A stretch of DNA of 64,000 bases from Streptomyces leeuwenhoekii. Lineage in GTDB: Bacteria; Actinomycetota; Actinomycetes; Streptomycetales; Streptomycetaceae. The stretch covers positions 806,001 to 870,000 of the forward strand of contig NZ_LN831790.1 of assembly GCF_001013905.1 (NCBI RefSeq), in the 5' to 3' direction. Below, piece by piece: positions 1 to 8,359 of the stretch (position 1 is its first letter; each line of letters opens with the position of its first letter). The translations under genes were made by a program, and so were the position numbers. The notes below the pieces were generated by a model, which saw only the letters and a program-made list of their open reading frames with translations, searched no databases and was not told where the DNA came from.

Positions 1-270
1 CCCGTCCGGCAGCCCGTGCGCGGCCAGCCAGTCGAGCGTGTCGCGACGGCAGCGCTCGGGGCGCCCGGTCAGATAGACGACCTCGCACTCCTCGGCGCTC
101 GCCCGGGCCAGGGCGATGCCCTCGGCGAGCGGCGGATCGTGCGGCGCGGCGGCGAAGAAGGCGTCCCAGTCACGCGGCCTGCGCTCAAGGAACCGCTGGC
201 GATGGGCGGTGTCGGCCAGGGTGTTGTCGAGGTCGAACACGGCCAGCGGGGTCCTTCTGCCATCGGTCAC
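1..270 (-). CDS. HAD-superfamily phosphatase, C-terminal part cut by window edge
   Basis: The 90 visible codons begin at a GTG and open with [26 protein letters not shown] is the HAD motif I (DxDxT/V), where the first Asp is the nucleophile. A second motif, VVYLTGRPE, fits HAD motif II (T/S, then GR-P as in polynucleotide 3'-phosphatase and acid-phosphatase-like HADs). The frame is open to the left edge, so the C-terminal lysine and acidic motifs III and IV are not visible. The '[10 protein letters not shown]' context resembles the phosphatase half of T4-type polynucleotide kinase and related small HADs. The exact substrate cannot be assigned. An ATG at 263 is in another frame and is not the start. 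The gene is divergent from rpmF across a 139-bp spacer. Confidence 0.8.
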   Translation of the reverse strand, partial: MTDGRRTPLAVFDLDNTLADTAHRQRFLERRPRDWDAFFAAAPHDPPLAEGIALARASAEECEVVYLTGRPERCRRDTLDWLAAHGLPDG

Positions 271-341
271 GCCTCCCACCCTACGGCGCCGCCCGTCCGC
301 CCCGCGCGCACCGCCCGGGGCCCGCGCCGCCGGCCCTTCAA

Positions 342-371
342 TTGCTCATGGGAACCATTTTCATGTAGCGT
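342..371 (+). promoter_or_regulatory. Candidate Zur-controlled promoter of the rpmF-COG0523 unit
   Basis: TGGGAACCATTTTCA at 349-363 fits the 7-1-7 Zur box known from Streptomyces (roughly TGAAAATGATTTTCA); its right half is an exact match. It lies between TTGCTC (342-347) and TAGCGT (366-371), which are spaced 18 bp like -35/-10 hexamers, so a bound repressor would block the promoter. The start of rpmF at 410 leaves a leader of about 30 nt with AGAAGGAG at 391-398. Inference: Zur repression when zinc is ample. The two downstream genes are classical Zur targets. Confidence 0.65.
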
Positions 372-409
372 CCAGGGCGACCACGACACGAGAAGGAGTC
401 GCCCGTCCC

Positions 410-580
410 ATGGCAGTTCCCAAGCGGAAGATGTCCCGCAGCAACACCCGTCACCGCCGCGCCCGCTGGAAGGCCGCCACGCCCACGCTCGTGCCGGTCA
501 CCGTCGACGGCGTCCGCCATCTGGTGCCGCAGCATCTGGTGAAGGCGTACGAGCGCGGTCTGCTGCGCCCCGGGGACTGA
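410..580 (+). CDS. rpmF: 50S ribosomal protein L32, zinc-independent (C-minus) paralogue
   Basis: A 56-residue basic protein starting [18 protein letters not shown], the standard L32 N-terminus. Canonical L32 carries a four-cysteine zinc ribbon; this copy has no cysteine at all, so it is the C-minus form that replaces the zinc protein under zinc starvation. AGAAGGAG at 391-398 is well placed for the ATG at 410. The stop is three bases before the ATG of the COG0523 GTPase, so the two are almost certainly cotranscribed. The operon sits behind a good Zur-box candidate. Known for the family: in Streptomyces and other bacteria, C-minus ribosomal proteins are Zur-regulated and free zinc by displacing C-plus copies from ribosomes. 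Confidence 0.92.
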   Translation: MAVPKRKMSRSNTRHRRARWKAATPTLVPVTVDGVRHLVPQHLVKAYERGLLRPGD

Positions 581-583
581 CCG

Positions 584-1795
584 ATGCCGCACGACCGACT
601 GCCCGTCACCGTCCTGTCCGGGTTCCTCGGGGCGGGCAAGACCACCCTGCTCAACCATGTCCTGGCGGGCCGCGAGGGGCTGCGCGTCGCCGTGATCGTC
701 AACGACATGAGTGAGATCAACATCGACGCCGCCCTGGTGCGCGGCGGCGAGGCGGCCCTGTCCCGGACGGAGGAACGCCTGGTCGAGATGACCAACGGCT
801 GCATCTGCTGCACCCTGCGCGACGACCTGCTGGAGGAGGTGGCGCGGCTGGCCCGCGAGGGCCGCTTCGACCACCTGCTCATCGAGTCGTCGGGCATCTC
901 GGAGCCGATGCCCGTGGCGGCCACCTTCGCCCTCGCCCGCGACGACGGCGCCACCCTCGGCGACATCGCCCGGCTCGACACCATGGTCACGGTCGTGGAC
1001 GCGGCGAACTTCCTGACCGAGCTTCACACCGGCGACGACCTCGCCGAGCGCGGCCTCGCCCCGTACGAGGACGACGAGCGCACCGTGAGCGATCTCCTCG
1101 TCGATCAGGTGGAGTTCGCCGACGTCCTCGTCCTCAACAAGCTCGATCTGGTCGGCGAGGAAGCGGCGGCACGGCTGCGGGCGGTGCTCGGCCGCCTCAA
1201 CCCGGCCGCCCGGATCGTGGGGGCCGTGCACGGGCGGGTGGACCTGCGCGAGGTGCTCGGCACCGGCCTGTTCGACCTGGAGCGGGCCCAGCAGGCCCCC
1301 GGCTGGGTGCGGGAGCTCAACGGGGACCACGTCCCGGAGACGGAGGAGTACGGGATCTCCTCCGTGGTCTTCCGCTCACCGCGGCTGTTCCACCCCGGGC
1401 GGCTGTGGGCCTTCGTCACCGGGGAACTGGACGGCGGGGCGTTCGGACGGGTGCTGCGCTCCAAGGGCTTCTTCACCCTGGCCGGCCGCGCCGGGGTGAC
1501 GGGGCTGTGGTCGCAGGCCGGCTCGGTCGCCCGCTTCGAGCCGTCCGCCGCCCGCGACGCCGAGGCCCCGCACGCGCAGGAACTGGTGTTCATCGGGACC
1601 CGGCTGGACCCCGGCGCGCTGCGCGCCGCGCTGTCCGGCTGTCTGATGGCCCCCGGCGAGGAGACCCCCGGCGAGGACCCGTTCCCGGTGTGGGACACGT
1701 ACGGCACCGACGACGCCTGCGACCACGAGCACCCGCCGGATCGGTCGCCGGCCGCCGGGAATGCGGCGGCGCCTGAGGCGTTGAACCCCGTGTGA
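584..1795 (+). CDS. COG0523 (CobW-like) GTPase, zinc metallochaperone type
   Basis: A 403-residue G3E GTPase. The P-loop [11 protein letters not shown] is at about residues 10-20, the metal-binding CxCC motif GCICCTLR at about 71-78, and NKLD for guanine recognition at about 185. A CobW C-terminal domain follows, ending in a short His/Asp-rich tail (CDHEHPPD). The length and the CxCC motif match the ZigA/YciC group, which delivers zinc to client enzymes during starvation; CobW proper acts in cobalamin synthesis, but no cob genes are nearby. It begins three bases after rpmF, and its stop overlaps the next GTG by four bases (GTGA), so the three genes look like one translationally coupled unit under the upstream Zur-like box. 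Confidence 0.9.
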   Translation: MPHDRLPVTVLSGFLGAGKTTLLNHVLAGREGLRVAVIVNDMSEINIDAALVRGGEAALSRTEERLVEMTNGCICCTLRDDLLEEVARLAREGRFDHLLIESSGISEPMPVAATFALARDDGATLGDIARLDTMVTVVDAANFLTELHTGDDLAERGLAPYEDDERTVSDLLVDQVEFADVLVLNKLDLVGEEAAARLRAVLGRLNPAARIVGAVHGRVDLREVLGTGLFDLERAQQAPGWVRELNGDHVPETEEYGISSVVFRSPRLFHPGRLWAFVTGELDGGAFGRVLRSKGFFTLAGRAGVTGLWSQAGSVARFEPSAARDAEAPHAQELVFIGTRLDPGALRAALSGCLMAPGEETPGEDPFPVWDTYGTDDACDHEHPPDRSPAAGNAAAPEALNPV

Positions 1796-2817
1796 GCTCC
1801 CTGATCGCCCGGACCCGCTTCTCCGTCCTCGACCGCTCCCGCACCCGCGAGGGCCACACGCACGCCGAGGCGCTGCGTGACACCGTACGGCTGGCGCGGG
1901 AGCTGGAGGATCTCGGGTACCACCGGTTCTGGGTCTCGGAGCACCACGGCGTGCCCGGGGTGGCCGGCTCGGCGCCGACCGTGCTGGCCGCCGCCGTGGC
2001 CGCCGCGACGCGGACCATCCGCGTGGGCACCGGCGGTGTGATGCTGCCCAACCACCGGCCGCTGGTCGTCGCCGAGCAGTTCGGGGTGCTGGAGTCCCTC
2101 TTCCCGGGGCGGATCGACATGGGGCTCGGCCGGTCGGTCGGCTTCACCGACGGGGTGCGCAAGGCGCTGGGCCGGGACAAGGGCGACGCGGAGGACTTCG
2201 AGGGGCAACTGGCCGAACTCCTCGGCTGGTTCCGGGGCACCTCCCCGACGGGCGTGCGGGCCCGCCCCGCCGAGGGGCTGACCGTCCCGCCGTTCGTGCT
2301 GGCCATGGGCGAGGGCGCGGCCATCGCCGCCCGCGCGGGCCTGCCGATGGTCATCGGCGACCTGCGCGACCGGGAGAAGCTGCGCCGCGGCGTCGACCAG
2401 TACCGCGCCCTCTTCCGGCCCTCCCCCTGGGCGAGCGAGCCGTACGTCGTCGTCTCCGGCACCGTCGCCGTCGCCGCCACCCCCGAGGAGGCACGGCGGA
2501 TCCTGGTGCCGGAGGCGTGGTCGATGGCGTACGCGCGCACCCACGGCTCCTTCCCTCCCCTGCCGCCCGCCGAGCGTGTCGAGTCCCTCGCGATGACGGC
2601 CAAGGAGCGCGGCTTCTACGAGTCCGGCCTCACCGGGCAGATCGCCGGCACCGAGGAACAGGTCGCCGACGAGCTGGAGCGCGTCCTGAAGGAGACGGGC
2701 GCGCAGGAGGTCCTGGTCACGACCAGCACCCACGACCGTGCGGCGCTGCTGGACTCCTACCGGCGGCTGGCCTCGATCGTCGGCGGCCGCGCACACCGGC
2801 CGGCCCGCGCGCGCTAG
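1792..2817 (+). CDS. LLM-class flavin-dependent oxidoreductase (bacterial luciferase-like)
   Basis: A 341-residue TIM-barrel protein. N-terminal blocks '[19 protein letters not shown]' and '[21 protein letters not shown]', followed by '[16 protein letters not shown]', are diagnostic of luciferase-like monooxygenases, with EHH near residue 45. Members use reduced FMN or F420; the substrate here is unknown. It starts at a GTG overlapping the stop of the COG0523 gene by four bases, so expression probably follows the zinc operon. Luciferase-like monooxygenases next to COG0523 GTPases may be clients or simply co-transcribed, and nothing in the sequence decides this. It is followed by a triple 18-bp repeat. 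Confidence 0.9.
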   Translation: MSSLIARTRFSVLDRSRTREGHTHAEALRDTVRLARELEDLGYHRFWVSEHHGVPGVAGSAPTVLAAAVAAATRTIRVGTGGVMLPNHRPLVVAEQFGVLESLFPGRIDMGLGRSVGFTDGVRKALGRDKGDAEDFEGQLAELLGWFRGTSPTGVRARPAEGLTVPPFVLAMGEGAAIAARAGLPMVIGDLRDREKLRRGVDQYRALFRPSPWASEPYVVVSGTVAVAATPEEARRILVPEAWSMAYARTHGSFPPLPPAERVESLAMTAKERGFYESGLTGQIAGTEEQVADELERVLKETGAQEVLVTTSTHDRAALLDSYRRLASIVGGRAHRPARAR

Positions 2818-2842
2818 GGTCCCCCGTCCGGGCCCGTCCCGG

Positions 2843-2896
2843 CCTTGGCCAGAGACCCGACCTTGGCCAGAGGCCCGGCCTTGGCCAGAGGCCCGC
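2843..2896. repeat. Three tandem copies of an 18-bp unit
   Basis: CCTTGGCCAGAGRCCCGN occurs at 2843-2860, 2861-2878 and 2879-2896. Only two positions vary. The array begins 25 bp after the luciferase-like gene stops. Each unit contains TTGGCCAGAG with a TGGCCA palindrome. The rest of 2818-3108 is very GC-rich and holds no convincing gene. Confidence 0.9.
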
Positions 2897-3108
2897 GCAG
2901 AGTCGCCCGGGGACGCGGGCCCTGCGGTGCCCGCCGCCGTGTCGCCCGTACGGAACCGCGTCGTCCCAGCGGGCGGTGGCAACCGTCCGCGGGCGCACGA
3001 CGTCCTCCCTCATGATCGAGTACGCGCCGGGGCGCGGAGCCCCGGCGAAGTCGGCCGGCCGGCACCGCGTCCGCGCGGGGGGGGGCCGCCGGCCCCGGGA
3101 AGGCGACC

Positions 3109-3414
3109 ATGGCAGACCGGCACGACCCCCAGCACAGCGGCCCCGGCCGGGCCGGCGCCCCGTCGGACGCGCCGTGGTGGTCCTCACTCGGGCCGCTCGG
3201 CGGCGCGCTCCTCGTCCTCGCCGGCATCGTCCTGTTCGTCTGGACGCTGCTGCGCTCCCCCCGCACCGGCCAGGAGGACGCCGTCACGCTGTATCAGGCG
3301 GCCCGGCTGGCGGCCATCGGCCTGGTCGTGGCCGGCACCGCCCTGGCCGCGCGTCGGCGCGCCCCCCGTTCCGGCGGCCGGAAGCCGCCGGGGCCCGCGG
3401 GGCAGCGGCACTGA
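3109..3414 (+). CDS. Small two-helix membrane protein, unknown function
   Basis: A 101-residue protein. A hydrophilic N-terminus (about 25 residues, His/Gly/Pro-rich) is followed by one transmembrane helix (WWSSLGPLGGALLVLAGIVL, about 25-47), a short polar loop (SPRTGQEDAV) and a second helix (about 63-82), then an Arg/Pro-rich tail. Three consecutive arginines follow helix 2, so the C-terminus is probably cytoplasmic. A purine-rich GGGAAGG precedes the ATG. No domain is recognised. It is a lone gene between the triple repeat and uvrA. Confidence 0.6.
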   Translation: MADRHDPQHSGPGRAGAPSDAPWWSSLGPLGGALLVLAGIVLFVWTLLRSPRTGQEDAVTLYQAARLAAIGLVVAGTALAARRRAPRSGGRKPPGPAGQRH

Positions 3415-3659
3415 ACCGCGTGCCGGGCTCGCCGCGGGGCCGCACGCCCCCCGGGGCCTGCCCCATGCCCGCAGGAACGCCCCGACCGGCGGGGCCGGCC
3501 GCGCGCCCCCGGTACGCGCCCTGCGGCCACCCGGCCGCGTATGCATAGAATCGCGGGGTTTGTCCCGCGCGGTCTTCAGACGTCCCGGTCGAGGCATCCG
3601 TACGTCCGCCGAAGGTCCGCCGCAGTCCACTCCCCCGAGCCCCGCCGGAGTCCTCCGTC

Positions 3660-6008
3660 ATGCACAGCCCCCACGACCCGTACGTCCGGGTGCGCGCCGC
3701 CCGCGAGCACAATCTGAAGGCCGTGGACGTCGACATCCCCCGGGACGTCGTGGCCGTGTTCACCGGTGTGTCGGGCTCGGGCAAGTCGTCGCTCGCCTTC
3801 GGCACGATCTACGCGGAGGCGCAGCGGCGCTACTTCGAGTCGGTGGCGCCGTACGCCCGCCGCCTCATCCACCAGATCGGCGCGCCGAAGGTCGGCGAGA
3901 TCACCGGCCTGCCGCCCGCCGTGTCGCTCCAGCAGCGCCGTGCCGCCGCGACCTCCCGTTCCTCGGTCGGCACGGTCACCCATCTCTCCAACTCCCTGCG
4001 CATGCTGTTCTCCCGCGCCGGAACCTATCCGCCGGGCGCCGAGCGGCTCGACTCCGACTCCTTCTCCCCCAACACGGCGGCCGGGGCGTGCCCGGAGTGC
4101 CACGGCCTGGGCCGGGTCCACCGCACCACCGAGGAGTTGCTGGTCCCGGACCCGTCGCTGTCCATCCGCGAGGGGGCGATCGCCGCGTGGCCGGGCGCCT
4201 GGCAGGGCAAGAACCTGCGGGACATCCTCGACGCGCTCGGTCACGACGTCGACCGGCCCTGGCGTGAGCTGCCCGCCGAGCAGCGGGAGTGGATCCTGTT
4301 CACGGACGAGCAGCCGGTGGTCACCGTGCACCCGGTCCGGGACGCGGGCCGAATCCAACGGCCTTACCAGGGCACGTACATGAGCGCCCGGCGTTATGTG
4401 ATGAAGACGTTCTCGGACTCCAGGAGCCCGGCGCTGCGCGCGAAGGCGGAGCGCTTCCTGACCAGCGCGCCGTGCCCGGCGTGCGGCGGCAGCCGGCTGC
4501 GGCCCGAGGCGCTGGCGGTCACCGTGGGCGGCCGGACCATCGCCGAGCTGGCCGCGCTGCCGCTCACGGAGCTGGCCGCCCGCCTGCCCACGGAGGGGGA
4601 GACGGCCCGTGTGCTCACCGCGGACCTCGTCTCCCGCATCGCCCCGGTCGTCGAGCTCGGCCTGGGCTATCTGAGCCTGGACCGCGCCGCACCGACCCTC
4701 TCGGCGGGCGAGCTGCAACGGCTGCGGCTGGCCACTCAGCTCCGCTCGGGGCTCTTCGGGGTCGTGTACGTGCTGGACGAGCCGTCCGCCGGGCTCCACC
4801 CGGCCGACACCGAGGCCCTGCTGACGGTGCTGGAGCGGCTGAAGGCGGCGGGCAACTCGGTGTTCGTGGTCGAGCACCATCTCGACGTCGTGCGCGGCGC
4901 CGACTGGATCGTGGACGTGGGCCCGGGGGCGGGAGAGCACGGCGGGCGGGTGCTGTACAGCGGGCCGCCCGCCGGGCTGGCCGGCGTCACCGGGTCGGTG
5001 ACGGCCCGCCATCTCTTCGCCCGCTCCCCCGCGCCCGCCCGCCGAGTCCGCGTCCCCGGGGGGGAGCTGACGGTGGGGCCGGTCACCCGGCACAACCTGA
5101 GCGGGGTGACGGCGCGTTTCCCGCTCGGGGTGTTCACCGCGGTCACCGGCGTGTCGGGGTCCGGCAAGTCGACGCTCCTCGGGGAGATCACCGAGGACCT
5201 GCCGGGCGTCGGCCGGCTGGTCCGCGTGGACCAGAAGCCCATCGGCCGCACGCCCCGCTCCAACCTGGCCACGTACACGGGCCTGTTCGACGTGGTGCGC
5301 AAGGTGTTCGCGGCCACCGACGAGGCGCGTGAGCGCGGCTACGGCGCCGGGCGTTTCTCCTTCAACATGCCGGGCGGGCGCTGCGAGACCTGCCAGGGCG
5401 AGGGATTCGTCAGTGTGGAGCTGCTGTTCCTGCCGAGCACCTACGCCCCCTGCCCGGACTGCGGCGGGGCCCGCTACAACCCCGAGACGCTCCAGGTCAC
5501 CCACCGCGGCCGGACCATCGCACAGGTGCTGGACATGACGGTGGACAGCGCGGCGGAGTTCTTCGCCGACACGCCCGCCGCGGCCCGCAGCCTCGGCGCC
5601 CTCCTCGACGTCGGCCTCGGTTATCTGCGCCTCGGCCAGCCGGCGACCGAGCTGTCCGGTGGGGAGGCGCAGCGCATCAAGCTGGCGAGCGAGCTGCAGC
5701 GGGGCCGCCGCGGCAGCGCCCTGTATCTCCTCGACGAGCCGACGACCGGGCTCCACCCGGCCGACGTGGACGTCCTGATGCGCCAGTTGCACGGCCTGGT
5801 CGACGCGGGGCACACGGTGATCGTCGTCGAGCACGACATGTCCGTCGTCGCGGGCGCCGACTGGGTGATCGACCTGGGTCCGGGCGGCGGCGACGCGGGC
5901 GGCCGGATCGTGGCGGCGGGACCTCCGGAAGAGGTGGCACGGGCGGAGGGCAGCCGGACGGCACCCTATCTGGCCCGGACGCTCCGCCAGTGCTCCACGC
6001 CCGCTTAG
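3660..6008 (+). CDS. UvrA-like excinuclease ATPase, class II (UvrA2)
   Basis: A 782-residue protein with two ABC ATPase modules. Walker A motifs GVSGSGKSS (about 37-45) and GVSGSGKST (about 498) pair with signature motifs LSAGELQR (about 346) and LSGGEAQR (about 664). Zinc-binding CxxC pairs are CPECHGLGR (about 143), CPACGGSR (about 271), CETCQGEGF (about 574) and CPDCGG (about 597). Canonical UvrA is about 940-1000 residues with an intact UvrB-binding region. This shorter form is typical of UvrA2 paralogues, which are linked to DNA damage or DNA-binding-drug tolerance, including in antibiotic producers. TAGAAT at 3546-3551 is a possible -10 box. It is monocistronic and converges with the GH62 gene. 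Confidence 0.9.
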   Translation: MHSPHDPYVRVRAAREHNLKAVDVDIPRDVVAVFTGVSGSGKSSLAFGTIYAEAQRRYFESVAPYARRLIHQIGAPKVGEITGLPPAVSLQQRRAAATSRSSVGTVTHLSNSLRMLFSRAGTYPPGAERLDSDSFSPNTAAGACPECHGLGRVHRTTEELLVPDPSLSIREGAIAAWPGAWQGKNLRDILDALGHDVDRPWRELPAEQREWILFTDEQPVVTVHPVRDAGRIQRPYQGTYMSARRYVMKTFSDSRSPALRAKAERFLTSAPCPACGGSRLRPEALAVTVGGRTIAELAALPLTELAARLPTEGETARVLTADLVSRIAPVVELGLGYLSLDRAAPTLSAGELQRLRLATQLRSGLFGVVYVLDEPSAGLHPADTEALLTVLERLKAAGNSVFVVEHHLDVVRGADWIVDVGPGAGEHGGRVLYSGPPAGLAGVTGSVTARHLFARSPAPARRVRVPGGELTVGPVTRHNLSGVTARFPLGVFTAVTGVSGSGKSTLLGEITEDLPGVGRLVRVDQKPIGRTPRSNLATYTGLFDVVRKVFAATDEARERGYGAGRFSFNMPGGRCETCQGEGFVSVELLFLPSTYAPCPDCGGARYNPETLQVTHRGRTIAQVLDMTVDSAAEFFADTPAAARSLGALLDVGLGYLRLGQPATELSGGEAQRIKLASELQRGRRGSALYLLDEPTTGLHPADVDVLMRQLHGLVDAGHTVIVVEHDMSVVAGADWVIDLGPGGGDAGGRIVAAGPPEEVARAEGSRTAPYLARTLRQCSTPA

Positions 6009-6152
6009 CGGTCTTGGCGACAGCCACCCCCACCTGCTGACCTGCCACAGCCGGACCACCGGCGATGACGGCGGACGGGCCCGCCTCCCGCCGGACTCGT
6101 CTTCCACCTGTGCCGGTCACCCGGACGCGCGCCGGCGTCGTCGCGTGACCCG

Positions 6153-6205
6153 GGCGGGCTCGGCCTTCCGCCGAGCCCGCCACCCCGGCTCCCTACCGGA
6201 GCCGG
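6153..6205. terminator. Two adjacent stem-loops between convergent genes
   Basis: Stem 1 has GGCGGGCTCGG (6153-6163) paired with CCGAGCCCGCC (6171-6181), a perfect 11-bp stem. Stem 2 has CCGGCTCC (6185-6192) paired with GGAGCCGG (6198-6205). They lie between the ends of uvrA2 (+) and the GH62 gene (-), consistent with bidirectional termination. There is no U-tract, which is usual in Streptomyces. Confidence 0.7.
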
Positions 6206-6220
6206 ACTCGCATCACACCG

Positions 6221-7687
6221 TCAGCGCTGCAGTGTCAGCAGCCCCGGACGGTAGGGCAGAAGGCCGTAGTCGCCACCGGAGTTGGGGCTGCGCCCCTGGT
6301 AGAGCAGCTGCAGATTGCAGGGGTCGACGGTCATGGTCTGATCGGGGCTGGTGCGGATCAGTTCGCCATGGCTGATGTCGTTGGTCCAGGTGGCCCCGCT
6401 GTTGGCCTTGCCCGCGAAGGGGTTGCTCTCGGTCGCGGCCTGGGGTGTCCACGAGCCGTTCAGACTGGTGGCCGTGAACGAGCGGAAGTAGCGGCCCTGC
6501 GAGCCGATCGCCTCGACGATCATGAGGTAGCGGTTCTGGCCCTGGAGCTTGTAGACCTGCGGGGCTTCGAACAGGTTGTTCGTCGTGTCGCTCATGACCA
6601 CGGTCGAGGTCGTGCCGAAACTGCTCGGGAAGTTCCCGATCGGCATGCTGGCCCGGTAGATCTTGCCGTTGTCACCGGCGAAGAACAGGTACATGTTCGT
6701 CCCGTCGGCGATGAGCGTCTGGTCGATGGGTCCCGTTCCGGAGCCGGTGATGCTTCCGGAGAAGAGCTCCTTCGGTGCTGACCAGCCGTTCGGGTTGGTG
6801 GGGTCGCTGGACGTCCGGTAGGAGAAGGCGGTCCCGCCCCACTGGTAGGCGAGCACCCAGATGTTCTTCGGCGCGAAGTAGAAGAGCGTGGGCGCGACGG
6901 TGGAAGCGGACATCGCGTTCTGGCTGGCCGAGCCCATCTCCGACCAGTTGGTGAACAGGCCGAAGTTCATCGAACCCCAGCTCGTCCCCGTGTCGTGGGT
7001 CGTCGCGTAGACGAGCTGCTTGCCGTTGTAGGGGACGACGGTGAAGTCCTTGAGCGAGACCCACCCCGGCTTGGGCTGCGCCAGCGCGCCCGTCGACGAC
7101 CAGCGGTATGTCGACGGGAGACTGCACGTGCCGGGGTTGCCGGCGCCGACCTGGACGAGCTGCCACTGCTGGTTGCTGCCACCCCAGTCGTCGTACTGGA
7201 CGATGTTCGCGTTGTCGGCGGTGGAGCCGCCCTGTACTTCGAGGGCTTTGTTGCTGTGGCGGGCGATCAGCCTCACGTAGCCATCCGAGCTGTCGGCCAG
7301 CCGCCACTGCTGGTTGGTGGCGTTCAGGTCGGTCCACTGGACGATCGGGCCACCGTTGGCGGTGGAGCCGTTCTGGACGTCCAGCACCTTGCCGGAGTGG
7401 CGGGACTTGATGCGGTAGTAACCGCCGCCGGCGTCGACGAACTGCCATAGCTGCTGGTTCTGATCGTTCCTGGTCCACTGGGTGATGCGCGCGCCGTCGT
7501 TGGTCGCCAGGTTGTAGACGTCCAGGGCCTTGCCGCTGTTGCGGTTGACCAGCACATACGAGGCGTTGGGGTCTACGGTCGCCGCGCTGGCGGGCTGGGC
7601 ACTGAAGAAGGTGGCCACGAGCAGCAAGGGCGCGAGGACGGCGAGTATGCGTTTCAGACGGACCGGGGGCGGTGGGCGGAACCACAT
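6221..7687 (-). CDS. abfB: Secreted alpha-L-arabinofuranosidase, CBM13 + GH62
   Basis: 488 residues. The signal peptide ([20 protein letters not shown], cleavage near ASA-ATV at about 36) is followed by a ricin-type beta-trefoil CBM13 (about 38-170) with three repeats ending in QQLWQF, QQWRL and QQWQL. The GH62 five-bladed propeller runs from about 188 to 488. Catalytic motifs are SLKDFTVV (base Asp, about 214), GPIDQTL (modulating Asp, about 322) and LFEAPQV (acid Glu, about 374). GH62 enzymes remove arabinose side chains from arabinoxylan, and the CBM13 binds xylan. The domain order is that of S. coelicolor AbfB. The ATG at 7687 gives a five-residue extension before a possible GTG start (V10); the start is not certain. 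Confidence 0.93.
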   Translation of the reverse strand: MWFRPPPPVRLKRILAVLAPLLLVATFFSAQPASAATVDPNASYVLVNRNSGKALDVYNLATNDGARITQWTRNDQNQQLWQFVDAGGGYYRIKSRHSGKVLDVQNGSTANGGPIVQWTDLNATNQQWRLADSSDGYVRLIARHSNKALEVQGGSTADNANIVQYDDWGGSNQQWQLVQVGAGNPGTCSLPSTYRWSSTGALAQPKPGWVSLKDFTVVPYNGKQLVYATTHDTGTSWGSMNFGLFTNWSEMGSASQNAMSASTVAPTLFYFAPKNIWVLAYQWGGTAFSYRTSSDPTNPNGWSAPKELFSGSITGSGTGPIDQTLIADGTNMYLFFAGDNGKIYRASMPIGNFPSSFGTTSTVVMSDTTNNLFEAPQVYKLQGQNRYLMIVEAIGSQGRYFRSFTATSLNGSWTPQAATESNPFAGKANSGATWTNDISHGELIRTSPDQTMTVDPCNLQLLYQGRSPNSGGDYGLLPYRPGLLTLQR

Positions 7688-7739
7688 CGGAGGGCCTCCT
7701 TTGGGGGACGGGGTGAGGTGACCCCGACGGACCGGCCTG

Positions 7740-7851
7740 GTTCGATATCTCGAACTATGGCCGACTTCTCAGACAGGGATGATTGAGGTGTTGACAGTGG
7801 ATCGTCAATACTCCCCGCAAAAGAAATTTCGGTTACCCCTTCGAAACTTTC
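7740..7851 (-). promoter_or_regulatory. Upstream control region of the GH62 gene: promoter and three palindromes
   Basis: On the minus strand, TTGACG (7803-7808) and AATCAT (7779-7784) form a -35/-10 pair with 18-bp spacing, about 90 bp before the start codon. Upstream are GAAATTTC (7823-7830) and GAAAGTTTC (7843-7851, read on the minus strand), 20 bp apart. GAAA-TTTC boxes have been described upstream of streptomycete xylanase genes. A third element, GTTCGATATCTCGAAC at 7740-7755, has perfect 6-bp arms and lies downstream of the -10, where a repressor would block transcription. Confidence 0.55.
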
Positions 7852-8359
7852 TGAGCCGGCGGAACACCGCTTGCTCGGCTTCTCACCTCTGCGCGCAGGC
7901 CTTGCACGGACGAGCTGCACCCGCGAACTCTGGAGCGATTCAGGTCGGCGCGCCGACGTGCCAAGCCCCCAAGGGAGGCGCCGTTTGTAGACAGATCGGC
8001 GATAGACCTTGACCAGAGGGCCGCGCATTCCTAGCTTGTGGTGCCGAAGCATCCGGTCATTCTTCGAATCTTTCGGGACGGCCCCTGTCCCCCGGCATGT
8101 CCGCTCGCCGACCCGGGAGCACTCTGTGCCGCACGGGCTCCCGTGCCGGATACCCGGTTCCATGCGCCGCGTTCGACGGGACCGCATACCCGGCCCGGTG
8201 GACGGCTCCCCCGGCGAAAGCGGCGTCGCCACCTGGACCAGGGGACACTCTTCACGGCGTGGTCGCGCCCGCGTACGGGTGGTGCCCGGGTGTGCCCGTC
8301 GCGTGCGGCGAGCGTGCGTGCCGGGCGTCGCGGGGCGGGCGCGACGTCGCGGACGCCCG
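7852..8359. other. Intergenic stretch upstream of GH62 and downstream of the NsdA-like gene
   Basis: No convincing gene. GC content is lower near 7760-7920 than in surrounding genes, as expected of a promoter region. A 16-bp palindrome GCACGGGCTCCCGTGC is at 8131-8146, which could be a terminator stem or an operator. The open frames in this stretch lack ribosome-binding sites and recognisable protein character. Confidence 0.5.
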
